A stretch of DNA of 64,000 bases, taken from positions 81,423,501-81,487,500 of the forward strand of contig NC_088916.1 in assembly GCF_963576675.1 (NCBI RefSeq), read 5' to 3'. Origin of the DNA: Euphorbia lathyris (taxonomy: Eukaryota > Streptophyta > Magnoliopsida > Malpighiales > Euphorbiaceae). Below the pieces are notes generated by a model, which worked only from the letters and a program-made list of their open reading frames with translations, was not told the DNA's origin and ran no database searches. Shown here piece by piece: positions 21,661 to 33,210 of the stretch (its first letter is position 1; every line of letters starts with the position of its first letter). Position numbers and translations under genes: made by a program.

Positions 21661-24600
21661 GTACGTTAAGCTGGAACTATCGAGGTATGGGCAACCCTCG
21701 AACAGTTCGTATGTTAAAGAACTTAGGGGGTGTTTGGTAGCTGCTTTTCAACCTCCTGTTTGCCTTTTCACTTTGAAAAGGAGAGTTTAAGGTGTTTGGT
21801 TAGACACCTCCTGTTTGCCTTTTGTAGCCGAAAAGTAGCTTTTTATAAAAGCAGGGAATCCCTGCTTTTTGGAACAGCAGCCTTTTCAAACAGCAAACAG
21901 CAAACCGTAACAGGAAACAGCAAACAGCAACAGCAAACAGCAGGTAAAACAAACGGACCCTTAGTTGCTAGGTTCAAGCCCGATTTTATTTTTCTGATGG
22001 AGGTGAAATGTAACCGCGAGAAAGTTGAGGTAATAAAGCGTAGTCTTTCTTATTCTGGTCTCTTTTTCATTGATCCTATTAACCAAGGTGGAGTTTTGGC
22101 TTTTTTTTTGGAAAATTAATGGTTCAGTCAGTTTGTTGCGGGCTTCTAGAAATTTTATTGATGTCAAAGTCTCTTTACTGGGTTTACCGGAGTATCGATT
22201 AACCGGTTTTTATGGTTTTCCTGAGCGTTCTAGAAGGTCAGCTTCTTGGGAGATGATCCGGGATCTGTGTAGTAATTATTCTTTGCCTTGGGTAATTATT
22301 GGAGACTTTAACGACATGGCTTTACAGAGTGAGAAGAGTGGTGGCCGCAGACATCCACCTTTTTTAATTAATGGTTTTTCTGATGTGATTGAGCAATGTA
22401 ATCTGTTCGAGGTCCCAATGATTGGACATGCATTTACTTGGAAAAAGAGTAGAGGCTATCATAATTTTGTTGAAGAGAAGTTAGATCGGGGATTAGCGTC
22501 TTCCAGCTGGTTTCAATTGTTTCCTTCGGCCAAAGTTATTAATGAGGAAGCCTCGGCCTCTGATCATTCAGCTCTTGTGCTGTGTCCGACCCCTAGTGAA
22601 GGGGTGTTTGTTCGCCGGTTCCGATTCAAAGTTGCTTAGACTCAAGAACCTGATTGTCGTGAACGGATTGTAAGCTCCTTGAATGTGAATGCCTCGGCTG
22701 ACATTTTGGTTCGGCAGGAGCAGTGCGGGCATGCGCTGTATCAGTGGGGAGCTGAGTTACACAGTCGGTTTTCTTCCAAACTTGTGGATTGTCGAGCTAA
22801 GATTAAAAGGCTGCAGAATCGTGTCGATGGGACTGGTCAGGCGTTACTGTTAGAAGCTCGAGAAAAGCTGGAAAATATCCTGTATCAACAGGAATTGTAC
22901 TGGAAGCAAAGAGCAAAAAAATTGTGGCTGGCTGGCGGTGATATGAATTCAAAAAAATTTCATGCAGCTGCTAATAATAGAAGGAAAAAGAATAGCTTTG
23001 CGAGGCTTCGTGATCTAGATGGCGAATGGCGCAGTTGGGGTGCAGGTTTGGATTCTGTTATTCTCTCTTATTTTACTCAGCTTTTTACCTCGAATGGTTG
23101 TGTTTTGGGGCCTATTATTGAAAATGTGGTGCCAAAGTTGTCTGTGGAAAATTGTGATATGCTCTGTGGTGTGTTTAATGCTGTGAAAATTAAAGAAGCC
23201 TTGTTTTCAATGCACCCTGACAAAAGCCCTGGTCCTGATGGTTTTAACCCCGGTTTTTATCAGAAATTTTGGGATGTTGTAGGAGGTCATGTTACTGAAG
23301 CATGTTTGTTATGGTTAAATTCTGGATTGTTGCCTGATGAGATTCATGAAACTAATATTGTATTAATCCCTAAGAAATCGAATCCTGAGATGGTTTCTGA
23401 CTTGAGACCGATAGCTCTTTGTAATGTGATATACAAAATTGTGTCAAAAGTCTTAGCTAATCGGTTAAAGAAAGTGCTTTATGTTCTTATATCTCCGTCC
23501 TAGAGTGCCTTTATCCCTGGCAAACTTATCACTGATAATGTTATGCTGGCATTTGAGGTAAATCACTATCTCCATCAGAAGACTAGAAGGGTTTCAAGTG
23601 GTATAATTGCTCTTAAGCTTGATATGTCTAAAGCATATGACAGGATGGAATGGAGATTCCTTCAGGAGATGTTAGTGAAACTTGGTTTCCCATCGAGCTT
23701 TGTTAACCTATTAATGCAGTGCGTTACAAAGGTTAAATATAGGGTTATCCATGGGAAGCATGTTGTGGGCCCTATTGTTCCACAGAGGGGGCTCCGTCAA
23801 GGGGATCCGTTGTCACCGTATCTTTTCATTATCTGTGCGGAGGGTCTTTCTCTCTACTTATCTCGGCTAGAGTCAGAGGGTCAGATCCGAGGTTGTGTTG
23901 TTGCGAACCAAGCGCCAGCAATCTCTCATCTGTTCTTCGCTGATGATAGTTACTTATTTTTCGGAGCCAATCGATCAGAAGCTTCAGCAATTAAACAAGC
24001 TCTAAATGACTATGAGTGTGCTTCTGGACAGAAAATAAATTTATCAAAATCCTCTATATCTTTCAGTCGAAACTGCCCAGATGGTGAGTGTGCTGAAACT
24101 AGTAATATTTTGGGGGTTTCCGCTGTAGCCCTCCCGGATAAGTACTTGGGTCTACCTTCGGTGGTGGGAAGGAATAGGGCACAGGTTTTTGGCTTTGTTA
24201 AGGATATGGTGCGGGCTAGACTGAAGAGCTGGAAGGCCGGATTTCTGTCAAGAGCTGGAAAGGAGATTATGATCAAATCAGTAGTGCAGGCGCTTCCTAC
24301 TTATGCTATGAGTCTCTTCCTTTTTCCTGTGAATATATGTGATGACCTTGAGAAGCTGATGAATTCTTTTTGGTGGGGATCAGATGGTTCGGGTAAAGGT
24401 AGCTTACATTGGAAATCGTGGGATAAGCTGTGTTGCCCTAAAAAAGCTGGTGGAATGGGGTTCAGAAAATTGCATAATTTCAACTTAGCTTTATTGGCTA
24501 AACAAGGTTGGCGGCTCAGCTCAAACCATGAGTCTCTTGTGGCTCGAGTTTTTAAGGCTCTTTATTATCCGAATTGCTCTTTTCTTGATGCATCATTATC

Positions 24601-25954
24601 TGATGGGCCTAGCTTCATTTGGCGTAGTATTATGGGTGCTCAAGAATTGTTAAAGTCGGGTATTCGTAGATTTGTAGGGGCGGGTGGGGAGGTCCGGATT
24701 TGGGATGACCCGTGGCTCCCTGACGATCAGTTTTCATATATTGAAAGTGAAAAATTCGATGGGTTAGGGGTGGAAGTGGCGGCTGATCTAATGGAGGAGG
24801 GTCGGCGGTCTTAGGATGTTGGGTTAGTTTCGGGCATTTTTGCTCCTCGAGATGCAGATCTTATTCTCCGTGTCCCCCTATCTAATCGGTTTGATCAAGA
24901 TGTGTGGTATTGGAAGGGATGACCGACGGGGCAACTATACAGTTAAAAGTGGGTACAGAAAGCTTATGTCTGGATTTGGAACAAATTGGTTCATTGATTC
25001 TCCTCTATGGAATAAAGTTTGGAATCTTAAAGTGCCCCCTAAAGTTAAGAATCTTCTTTGGCGGGTTCTTGCTAACTGTTTCCCTTCTAAAGTCGCGCTG
25101 AAAGCCCGAAGGGTTCCTATCTCAGATTTATGCGAGCTCTGACATGGGACGGTGGAAGATTCTTATCATATTTTTCTCAGATGTACTATGGCTCGAGCTA
25201 TTTGGACTATTTCGCCTATTGGGGATGTGGGAACCCAATTTCAAAACATTTTTTATTATTGGGGTTGGATCTTCTCTAAACCGGTGGAGCTTGTTGAGCT
25301 TGTAGCGGTTTTATGGTGGATTATTTGGGGTTATAGAAATGACATTGCGTGGAATCGGAAGGATTCACAAGCTTCGATCCTGTACCATTCGGCCGGCTCA
25401 TTTCTACAGGCCTGGAAGAAAGCGCAGGCGTCGGTTTCTCCTTCAGGCAGTCCGGCTGTGCCAAGCCTGACGGTGTGGCAGCGTCCTCCAATTGCCTTCC
25501 TAAAATTGAATGTGGATGGTGCGTCATTTGCAGACGAGAATGTGGCTGGGTTTGGTTGTATTGTTCGGGATGAGTTGGGCCGTTTTGTTGCGGCTAAAAA
25601 TGGATCCTTGCAGAATTATCAAGATGCATCGTTCATTGAAGCGCTATCGGTCCGTGAAGCTCTTAGTTGGATCAAAGACCGCGGATGGAAGGATGTAATC
25701 ATTGAATCAGATTCTTTGATCGTGGTACAGTCTATGGCCGCCCGTTAGAGGTTTCATCTCCTTTTAACGCCTTAGCCAATGATTGTCATTTTTCTTTGAA
25801 CGAGTTTTCTAATTGCTCTATTCGTTTTGTCTGTCGTTCTGCAAACTCTGTTGCTCATTTGTTAGCTAGAAGTAGTATCTTACCTTTACATCGGGGTGAG
25901 TGGTTTTCTTTACTCCCTGATTTTATTTGTAATATGCTTCTTCTTGATTCTTAA
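21657..25954 (+). pseudogene. L1 ORF2 (endonuclease-RT-RNase H), multiple lesions
   Basis: Starts MSTLSWNYRGMGNPRTVR (endonuclease) and is split after 23 codons by a MITE (21726-21960). After it come IFLMEVK, GDFNDMAL and SDHSAL. A one-base gain in the T run near 22101-22109 shifts the frame. TAG at 22637 stands at a Trp position and TAG at 23501 at a Gln position. RT blocks follow, with LRQGDPLSPYLF and FFADD (about 23935-23950). TAG at 24812 stands at a Trp position; then a frameshift near 24918, TGA at 25140 in the zf-RVT region, an RNase H domain (LNVDGASF, FIEALSVREAL, IESDSL) and a frameshift near 25745. The original stop is TAA at 25952-25954. Confidence 0.9.
21726..21960. mobile_element. 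Harbinger-like MITE inside L1 ORF2
   Basis: TTA flanks both sides (21723-21725 and 21961-21963). Ends are GGGGGTGTTTGGTAGCTGCT and, inverted, ...TAAAACAAACGGACCC. Length 235 bp. The interior holds an inverted AAAGCAGGGAATCCCTGCTT core and CAGCAAACAG repeats. Excising it with one TSD restores a continuous reading frame in the endonuclease, which fixes its boundaries. Confidence 0.9.
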
Positions 25955-26308
25955 TATATGCTTATTTGGTTGTCAAAAAAAAATACATATCAAGTGATCA
26001 ATATATTAAATGGTCGGAACTAGTGATATTCATTGTAAATGAAGAACTCATATATGTGTAATTTGTCTTTTGTAGGATTCGCCCACCCATAAATAATATC
26101 ATATGACTTTAATCAATTTTCAGGGAGATGGACAAGGGTATTTAAGACATAAAATAGTTAAACGTAAAAGTAGTTTAAAAAAGCAGTAAAATACTGCTGA
26201 TAGAAAAGGCAGTTGTTTTGTTGTCAAACAGCAATAGGCAGTTACAACCAAACAGTATAATATCTGCTGTTTAAGGGTGAAAGGCAAACAGCAGTTAAAA
26301 ACACCCTC

Positions 26309-27116
26309 TAAATTTCTATGATCTCGTATATTAAGGATTAATCTGCCTTTTTTTAGGTTAAATTTGACTCTTATTTTATTTATTATATATAGAGAGAGCA
26401 TAAAGGCCAAATTTGACTCGTAACGTTTCGATGAAGTGCATATTAGCCTTACTGTATAAAATTGTTCAAATTTGACCATAACGTTTCCAAGCAAAATTAA
26501 TTTTAGTCATACGTTACAAAAATTTGAAAATGCTGATTTGATTGTTACTTAACTGTCACATCAGATCTTCCAAACATCAATTATGTCTATAATATTTAAG
26601 GGATATTGTGCAAAAATACCCCTAACGTTTACAACCATGAGCAATTTTACTCCTAACGTCTAAAATTGTGCAATTTTACCCATAACATTGACAGTCAAAA
26701 GCAATTTTACCTCTAACATTGTCAAGTTGGGTCTATTTGAGAAATAATTCATCAAACTGTTTTCTCGGTCATAAATCTTGTCATTTACACTTCACATGTT
26801 AGTTGAATATATTATAGGTCCTGATTCTTAATTAAAATTAGTTAAACTCGCATTGACCAGTCATTAACTGGTAAAATATACTAAACTGTCCGCTCATTAC
26901 TTCAAGTATATTTTTGAGACAAAATGAAATTTAGGTACCAACATAAAATTCAAATAGCATAGGTGTAATTTACTCGAAAGTTAAAATAACACTTAAACCG
27001 GTTTTTTCAAATTTCCTATAACGTAAAACTAAAATAGATCCTGTTTGAAAACGTTAGAGTTAAATTTATATTATTTCATACATTAGGGTTAAATCGTATT
27101 TACGTTATAACTATTT
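26309..27116. other. Intergenic patchwork of long-TIR MITE fragments
   Basis: 26600-26815 is the left half of the GATAAGGTGCAAAAATACC family (GGGATATTGTGCAAAAATAC...). It is joined to the right end of the GTAAATTACACCAATGGTACC family (about 26816-26975, ending GGTGTAATTTACTC). Other TAACGTTT-type fragments lie at 26340-26520 and 27000-27110. No gene. Confidence 0.55.
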
Positions 27117-27119
27117 TAT

Positions 27120-27532
27120 GGTCATGTTTGGTAAAGAGCGTTTTGGGATAAAAAGAGCGGTTTTGACAAACTTTAGCGGTTTGACCACTGAAACCGCTGA
27201 TTGGAGTGTTTGGTGGAGAGAGGTTTGAGAGAGAGTTTTGGGATGAAAACGCTAATTTAGAAAAAGCTCTTAAAAGGAGCTTTTTCAATTAGCGTTTTGC
27301 AATATTAAAATTAATAGACTTCTTTAACCCTAATAGATAGACTCCTCCTCTTCTCCTGCGCCAAAATTAAAAAAGAAATGCCCTTATCCGTCTTTTTGCA
27401 CAAACCGCTATTATCAATCAGCTAATTTTTATCAAACAGGTCTACACAAACAGCTGGTCAAATCAATTAATGTAATCAGCTAACAGCTAACGGCTAATGT
27501 AATCAGCTAACAGCTAATTCGCAAACAGGGCC
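27120..27532. mobile_element. Harbinger-like MITE upstream of the GT92 gene
   Basis: Ends GGTCATGTTTGGTAAAGAGC and, inverted, ...TTCGCAAACAGGGCC, flanked by TAT on both sides (27117-27119 and 27533-27535). An internal hairpin (AAAAAGCTC...GAGCTTTTT) and repeated CAGCTAACAGCTAA words are present. TAT rather than TAA or TTA makes the class tentative. Confidence 0.55.
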
Positions 27533-27666
27533 TATATATTTAAATATATATATTAACAAAAAAAATTGTAATATTCCCAATAATTTTGATATTTTTGTCT
27601 GTAAGGTGGAAATTTTTCTATGAATTTTATTAATATTTTCTTTCTTTTTTCTGGTTGAGTGTAATT

Positions 27667-27715
27667 AGCAAAATTTAATCCGTTAATTAAGTAAAATTTA
27701 ATCCGTTAATTAAGT
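27667..27715. repeat. Tandem 23-bp repeat upstream of GT92
   Basis: AAAATTTAATCCGTTAATTA occurs twice head to tail, within about 100 bp of the TATA box. Confidence 0.7.
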
Positions 27716-27757
27716 AAAATTAAATGGTTAAAATTTATTAAAGAAAATATCAAAATT

Positions 27758-27766
27758 CTATAAATA
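27758..27766 (+). promoter_or_regulatory. TATA box of the GT92 gene
   Basis: CTATAAATA lies about 45 bp before the ATG. Transcription would start near 27790, leaving a leader of only about 20 nt. Confidence 0.6.
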
Positions 27767-27808
27767 CATTCTTTCCTTCTTCATTTTCTAGTTTAATCAA
27801 ATTAGCAC

Positions 27809-29578
27809 ATGACCAGTCCGTTGAAGAAATCGCCGTCGGCTCCGCTCCTCCATCTCTCCGCCGTAGGAAGAGGAGCCGCCGCTTTCACCTTTCTTCCCGA
27901 AACTATGAATCGCCGCAAAATGGCGGCGCTTCTCTTTTCTTTCATCTCCGTTGTGCTAGTCATCTATTTCTCTCTTTATTCATCTCATAATCCTACTATA
28001 TATCTCCCGGAGGTGCTTTTTCCGTCGCCGGGATTCTCAAGCCGTAACTCAAACATCGTCGTTTCTTCTAATCTTCTTGTACAAGATTCTGGATTTTCCC
28101 CAATTTATTACGTTCAGGGACCGAATTTCATTCCTACTGTGTCTATTTTGTGCCCGGATTGGGAAGTTCTTGTCATTGTTGCGCCGGAAAAGGATCTCGG
28201 AGATGATGATGATTTCACCTGTGTTTATCCTAATAGAGTAACGGCTCCGGCGAGTTTTTCTGGAATTTTGCCGTCTACTAATCGGACAACATTCAAGTGC
28301 GATATTCCTAAAGCTGCTCGGCGGAGGACGCCGTTTTACGCTCCGGTATTGAAAAGATCATCGGATAGGGAATTTCCTGTTCCTTGGCCATCTTCACCGC
28401 CGGAAAAGCTGATCAGATATAAAAATGTCGTTTACGAGTCGTTCTCTACGGAAGACGACGTCGTTGTGTTCGTCAAAGGTTTGAATAACCGACAAGGGGT
28501 CAACCGGTCACCGGCGGAATTCAATTGCGTGTTTACCGACGGAAAACACACCGTTTTAACCGCCGTCACAAGCTCAATTCAGGAGGTTTTCCGATGTCAC
28601 CACCCGGAATTTCAACCGGCGGGAAAAGTCAAGGTCTCCATTGAAATTTTGGAGGGAAAAAAACTAGTCCCCTCTGTGGCGTACTACACACCCTACAGGC
28701 GCAAGATAGCAATCTCACAGCAGAAACACCAAATGTGCGCCACGACGATGGTTTACAATGTCGCTAAATTCTTGAGAGAATGGGTGACGTATCATTCTAC
28801 AATTGGCGTCGATAAATTCATTTTATACGACAACCAGAGCGACGACGACTTGCAATCCGTCGTAACAGAGCTTAACGAAGAAGGTTTTGACATCGAGACG
28901 TTTCTATGGATATGGCCGAAAACTCAAGAAGCGGGGTTCTCACACGCCGCATTACTCGCCAATAATTCCTGTAAATGGATGATGTATGCCGACGTCGACG
29001 AATTCATCTTCTCACCATCGTGGGAAAACTCAACCCAACCCGATCACGACATGATCGACTCTTTACTTAAATCAATAGAAGAAGAAAATCTCGGCGAGTT
29101 ATCGATCAAATGCAACGAGTTCGGCCCATCGAATCAGCAATCCCACCCTTCTGTAGGAGTGATGCAAGGGTACAATTGCCGACGAAGATTCGACAACCGT
29201 CACAAATCGATTGTTCTACTAAAAGCAATTGATTACTCGTTGCTTAACGCGGTACACCATTTTCAGGTAAATCGTAATTACACGATAAAGAAAGTGGGAT
29301 TGGAGACCGCGGTGGTGAATCATTACAAGTATCAAGCTTGGCCGGAGTTTAAGGCGAAGTTTAGAAGAAGGGTTTCGGCTTACGTGGTGGATTGGAGGCG
29401 AACAGTGAACCCATTGTCGCAAGATAGGGCACCGGGATTGGGGTTTGAGGCGGTAGAGCCGCCCGGGTGGGAAAGTAAGTTCTGCGAGGTTATCGATGAG
29501 AGGTTGAAATTAATGACAGAAACATGGTTTGGTATGAAAACTGAAACAGGATTAATAAGAATGCCATGGCAAAGTTAA
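27809..29578 (+). CDS. Glycosyltransferase family 92 (DUF23) protein, intronless
   Basis: A single 589-residue open frame. A basic N terminus is followed by a hydrophobic segment (about residues 38-57), a type II signal anchor expected to place the enzyme in the Golgi lumen. A variable stem follows, then the GT92 domain from about residue 310: QKHQMCATTMVYN, FLREWVTYHSTIGVDKFILY, the metal-binding DXD-like ADVDEF (395-399), then GELSIKCNEFGPS and HHFQVNRNYTIK. Length and motif order fit plant GT92 proteins of unknown acceptor (At1g27200-like), not clearly the galactan synthases (GALS). In-frame ATGs at codons 33 and 38 are alternative starts; the first is chosen because of the nearby TATA box. 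No lesion seen. Confidence 0.93.
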   Translation: MTSPLKKSPSAPLLHLSAVGRGAAAFTFLPETMNRRKMAALLFSFISVVLVIYFSLYSSHNPTIYLPEVLFPSPGFSSRNSNIVVSSNLLVQDSGFSPIYYVQGPNFIPTVSILCPDWEVLVIVAPEKDLGDDDDFTCVYPNRVTAPASFSGILPSTNRTTFKCDIPKAARRRTPFYAPVLKRSSDREFPVPWPSSPPEKLIRYKNVVYESFSTEDDVVVFVKGLNNRQGVNRSPAEFNCVFTDGKHTVLTAVTSSIQEVFRCHHPEFQPAGKVKVSIEILEGKKLVPSVAYYTPYRRKIAISQQKHQMCATTMVYNVAKFLREWVTYHSTIGVDKFILYDNQSDDDLQSVVTELNEEGFDIETFLWIWPKTQEAGFSHAALLANNSCKWMMYADVDEFIFSPSWENSTQPDHDMIDSLLKSIEEENLGELSIKCNEFGPSNQQSHPSVGVMQGYNCRRRFDNRHKSIVLLKAIDYSLLNAVHHFQVNRNYTIKKVGLETAVVNHYKYQAWPEFKAKFRRRVSAYVVDWRRTVNPLSQDRAPGLGFEAVEPPGWESKFCEVIDERLKLMTETWFGMKTETGLIRMPWQS

Positions 29579-29808
29579 TTTTGTAATTAAGTTTTTTTTT
29601 TTGTGTATTATAAGAGGATTTTAGAAGAAATGTAAATTTTTTAGGTGACAGTAGACAGAATTATAATTTTTAATTTCTTCAATCAATTAAGAAAATGTAA
29701 ATAAGAATATAAGAAATATTTTAATTAATTTGGGGTTAGTGATAATTATCTTGATTAGAATATAAATCTTTGAAATTAATTTATTAATATGTATATTAAT
29801 TTGGGGTT
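29579..29808 (+). other. 3' flank of the GT92 gene
   Basis: AT-rich, with several AAATGTAAAT-type tracts that could serve in 3'-end formation (29630-29700). Nothing else seen. Confidence 0.4.
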
Positions 29809-30750
29809 TAATCCATCATTCACCTGCTAAACTTGTCTAAAAAGTTTGATTGTGTCCTGAACTTTCAAATTAATATAATAGGTCTCTCCACTTATATAAA
29901 ATGTCTAGATAGTCTCATTAACTGCAAAAAAAACTTATATACAGAAGTGTGTCGCACGCGTTTTGAAAAAGTAAAACAATCAAGATCGGGATATGAGATT
30001 CTAATATTACAGAAGTCAAGTTTTATAGTTGAGCAAGTAAGAACTTTCTTTTTACTATGTTTTAATTTATTCTGTGAATTATGTAAATAACATTCTGAGG
30101 CACGTGCAATATATTTTCCGCATTTAACTTACTTTTTTATAACCGGGTGATTAATTGATTACGTTTTACGCAAGTTTATGAGGCTAATTGAACAATTTAT
30201 GCAAGTTCAAGAGGCTATCGGGACACTTTGAAAGTTCAGGGGTCAATCAAGTTTTTTAAACAAGTCGAGGAGGCAAATGTATTAAGCCTTTGATACATCA
30301 TTTGCTTCTTAAACTTGTCTAAAAAGCTTGATTGCCTCTTGAACTTTCAAATTGTTCTGATAGTTCCCTCAACTTGCATAAAATGTCCAAATAGCCCTTT
30401 CAACTTGCGTAAAATGTAATTAATTAATCACTCGGTTGCAAAAAAAAGTAAGTTACATACAGAGGTGTGTTGCACGCTTCTTGGAAAAGTAAAACAATCA
30501 AGATCGGGAATAAGATTCTAATATTAGAGAATAACATTTTAAGGCGCGTGCAACACACCTTCCGCGTGTAACTTACTTTTTTTGCAACCAATTGATTAGT
30601 TAATTACATTTTATGCAAGTTGATAGGGCTATTTAGACATTTTATACAAGTTTAGAGGACTATCAGAACAGTTTAAGTAAGTTAAGACGGTTATCGAGAC
30701 ACTTCAAAAATTCAAGAGGCTACTCAACTCTTTTTTTTTTTTTTGACAAG
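29809..30750. mobile_element. Two adjacent long-TIR MITEs of one family
   Basis: The first (about 29809-30286) starts with GTTTAATCCATCATTCACCT and CTAAACTTGTCTAAAAAG and ends inverted (TTTTTAAACAAGTCGAGGAG, GTATTAAGCC). The second starts at about 30290 with GATACATCATTTGCTTCTTA and repeats the modules, ending in a degraded inverse near 30745. Both interiors share AAAAGTAAAACAATCAAGAT. TSDs not resolved because they abut. Confidence 0.65.
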
Positions 30751-30889
30751 TAGTAATTATTTTCTGTAGAATATATGACTTTTTTTTTTAATATATGCCA
30801 TATGAAGTTGATTTTTCTTGTTCATAATTTAGATTTTTCATTCGGACTTTTTGCAATTATAATTACATTGTAAATGTGTTAAAAATTAA

Positions 30890-31414
30890 GGGTAAATTAC
30901 ACCCATGGCCACTGAACTTTACCCATTTTCACATTATGGCCACTGAACTTCATTTCTTCCCAGTATGGCCACTGAACTTAACACTTTTTAACACCGGTGG
31001 CCACTTAACGTCTCAAAATGATCGTTGACGGCTAAAAATAAAAAATCCAAAGCGTTAATGATATTCTAAGGAACTTTAATTCTTGAAATTTTTCGTTTTG
31101 AAGTCATTTGGGTATTGTTTGGTTAGGAGAGAGAAAGTAAATTTTTAGAGAGAGAGAGCTCCAAAAAATGTGATTTTCGAAAATAAAAAATGTGGTTTCA
31201 TGGTAAATGTCGTTCTGAACAACTTTAATTCTTGAATATTTTCATTTTGAGGTCGTTAACGATCGTTAACGGTCATTTTGAGAAGTTAGTTAAAATTGAG
31301 TGACCATCGATGTTAAAAAATATAAAATTTAGTGGCCATACCGAAAAGAAATGAAGTTCAGTGGCCATAATATGCAAAAGGGTAAAGTTCAGTGGCCATG
31401 GGTATAATTTACCC
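30890..31414. mobile_element. Mutator-like long-TIR MITE (GGCCACTGAACTT modules)
   Basis: TIRs start GGGTAAATTACACCCATGGC and end inverted (CCATGGGTATAATTTACCC). A 10-bp direct repeat TAAAAATTAA flanks it (30880-30889 and 31415-31424). Each arm contains two or three copies of the module TGGCCACTGAACTT. 525 bp, no coding content. Confidence 0.85.
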
Positions 31415-31689
31415 TAAAAATTAACTAATTGAGAAAATTGCCTACTGATTCGATGTGGAGAAAATTAAAGTTGTGGAAATTGATTTTTATATTTATTTTT
31501 TTGGTAAATAATCAGATTATTCGGTTTAAGGTTGTCGAAGGCACCCCTTTAGGTGGTTTCTGTTTCAATTAAGATTTTCGGTATATATTAGAAATCGAAC
31601 TCAAAACCTAGCTTAAGCGATTAAATGGCATTTCCACTCAAGCCAACTTTAATTGGTTGTGGAGATTGAATTTAAAATCTCTCTATAAT

Positions 31690-32025
31690 TGGCTTAAGAC
31701 ATCATGGGCCCCTGAATTTGTTCCAAACCGTCAACTAACCTCTGAATTTAAAAAATGTATTATTGACCCTCTATACTTGTTTGAAGTGAACATTTAACCC
31801 TCGAAAATTCATGTGGGGGAGTAAGATGAGATTTAAAAAAAAAAATTGAAATTTCTACACTTTAAGCAATAGTTAATAGATCACTTTAAGAAAGTTCAGG
31901 AGGCTAATTCAGAGAGTCAATTGACCACTTTAAATAAATATATAGAGTCAATAGAATATTTTTAAAGTTCAGAGATCAGATAACTTTTTGGAACAAGTTC
32001 AGGAGGCGCATGATGTATTAAGTCA
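31690..32025. mobile_element. Long-TIR MITE fragment (ACATCATGGGCCCCTGAA)
   Basis: Left arm CATCATGGGCCCCTGAATTT with GTTCCAAA; right arm inverted (TTTGGAACAAGTTCAGGAGG, CGCATGATGTATTAAG). It resembles the 29809 family in layout but not in sequence. TSD unclear. Confidence 0.6.
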
Positions 32026-32071
32026 AAATAATTATTTAGACATAGAGAAAGGGTGTACGGAGCCGTTGCAC

Positions 32072-33210
32072 TAGGGATGCAAGTAGGGCGGGGATTCCCC
32101 GTCCCCGTCGGTGACCCGTCCCGACGGGGACGGGAAATCACCGATAAGAATCCCCATAGGATGGGGATAATTTTATCCCTCGTAACGGGGATGGGGCGGG
32201 GATGGGGAATCGTATCCCCGTCCCATGGGGATCCCTGACCCCGCCCCGTTAATCCCCGATGGAGAATTCCCGACGGATCCCCAATTATTCCTCATTATAA
32301 TTAAAAGGCTTAATGCATATATCCACACCTAAACTGGGCAAGTTTTGCCTAATGGACCCTGAACTTTTAAAATAACATATGGTACACCTATAGTTGGCTT
32401 TAAAAACCTATCGCACACCTATAGTTGGCTTTAAAACTTATCACACACTTATAGTTCGCTCATTCGGACCTCCTAAACATAAAATCGTTGATCTTTCATC
32501 TTTGACGGATGAGGTGGCATACCGAACGAACTCACGCGCTTTTCTTTTTTTTCTATAACACGCATACCACCTCGTCCGTTAAAGACGAAAGTTCAACGAT
32601 TTTGTGTTTAGGAGGTCCGAATGAGCCAACTATAGGTGTGTAATAGATTTTTAAAGCCAAGTATAAGTGTGCAATAGGTTTTTAAAGCCAACTATAGGTA
32701 CGTGATAGGTTATTTTAAAAGTTCAGGGTGCCAATAGGCAAAACGTGCAAACTTTAAGGGTGTAAATATGCATTAAGCCTAATTAAAATTATACTTTAAA
32801 TATTATTAATCTATAACATTTAACTTAAATTAAATAGACTTATTTCAAATAAAAAATTAAATGGGAAAAATAAAAGATTAGTTAAGGACTAAATGAATAT
32901 TTTTCCTAACCTAAACTAAAGACATAATATCTCTGTCATTCTTTCAAACAAAAACTAGAATTAGAAAGGAGAAGAGAAAAGAGATATATACTGTTTTTTT
33001 TAAATATAAATGGTGATTCCCCGCAAGGACGGTGATGTGGAATAGAGAAAAAGTGTTTTTAAACGGAGATGGAAATCCCCACAGGAACGGGGATAGGGGA
33101 CAAATTTGTCCCCGTCAACTCGCGGGAATGGGGATGGGGAATCCCCGACTAGTCGGAAACGGGGATGGGAAATGCATTCCCCGCTCCGTCCCGCCCCGTT
33201 TACATCCCTA
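32072..33210. mobile_element. hAT-type element with GC-rich CCCCG/GGGGA ends
   Basis: TIR TAGGGATGCAAGTAGGGCGG; the right end is GCCCCGTTTACATCCCTA. Flanks CGTTGCAC (32064-32071) and TGTTGCAC (33211-33218) match at 7 of 8. Subterminal zones of about 200 bp repeat GGGGATGGGG/CCCCGTCCCC words. A Mutator-like MITE (32307-32779) is nested inside. A decayed relative lies at 54881. Confidence 0.78.
32307..32779. mobile_element. Mutator-like long-TIR MITE nested in the hAT element
   Basis: Ends GGCTTAATGCATATATCCAC and the inverse (TAAATATGCATTAAGCC). The 9-bp TSD TAATTAAAA is exact (32298-32306 and 32780-32788). Arms contain repeated ACCTATAGTTGGCTTTAAAA modules. A CACCTCRTCCGT inverted pair lies at the centre. 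Confidence 0.87.

Larger units (their letters stand above)
19941..25983 (+). mobile_element. L1-type LINE, copy 2 (full length, degenerate)
   Basis: About 6.0 kb, bounded by a 16-bp TSD and ending in A9 (25975-25983). Order: GC-rich 5' UTR with tandem repeats, ORF1 (DUF4283 plus CCHC), ORF2 (endonuclease, RT, zf-RVT, RNase H), short 3' UTR. It has several stops and frameshifts and a MITE in ORF2, so it is older than L1 copy 1. It lies within a Harbinger-like element. Confidence 0.93.
19597..26308. mobile_element. Harbinger-like element split by L1 copy 2
   Basis: The left end GGGTCCGTTTGGTTTGCTGT starts after TAA (19594-19596). The right end ...GCAGTTAAAAACACCCTC stops before TAA (26309-26311). 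A 3-bp TAA target and GGG-GTTTGG ends fit PIF/Harbinger. Removing the L1 (19941-25983) and one TSD leaves about 650 bp of non-coding MITE. Related copies: 21726, 37924, 38233, 55087 and 56036. Confidence 0.75.
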
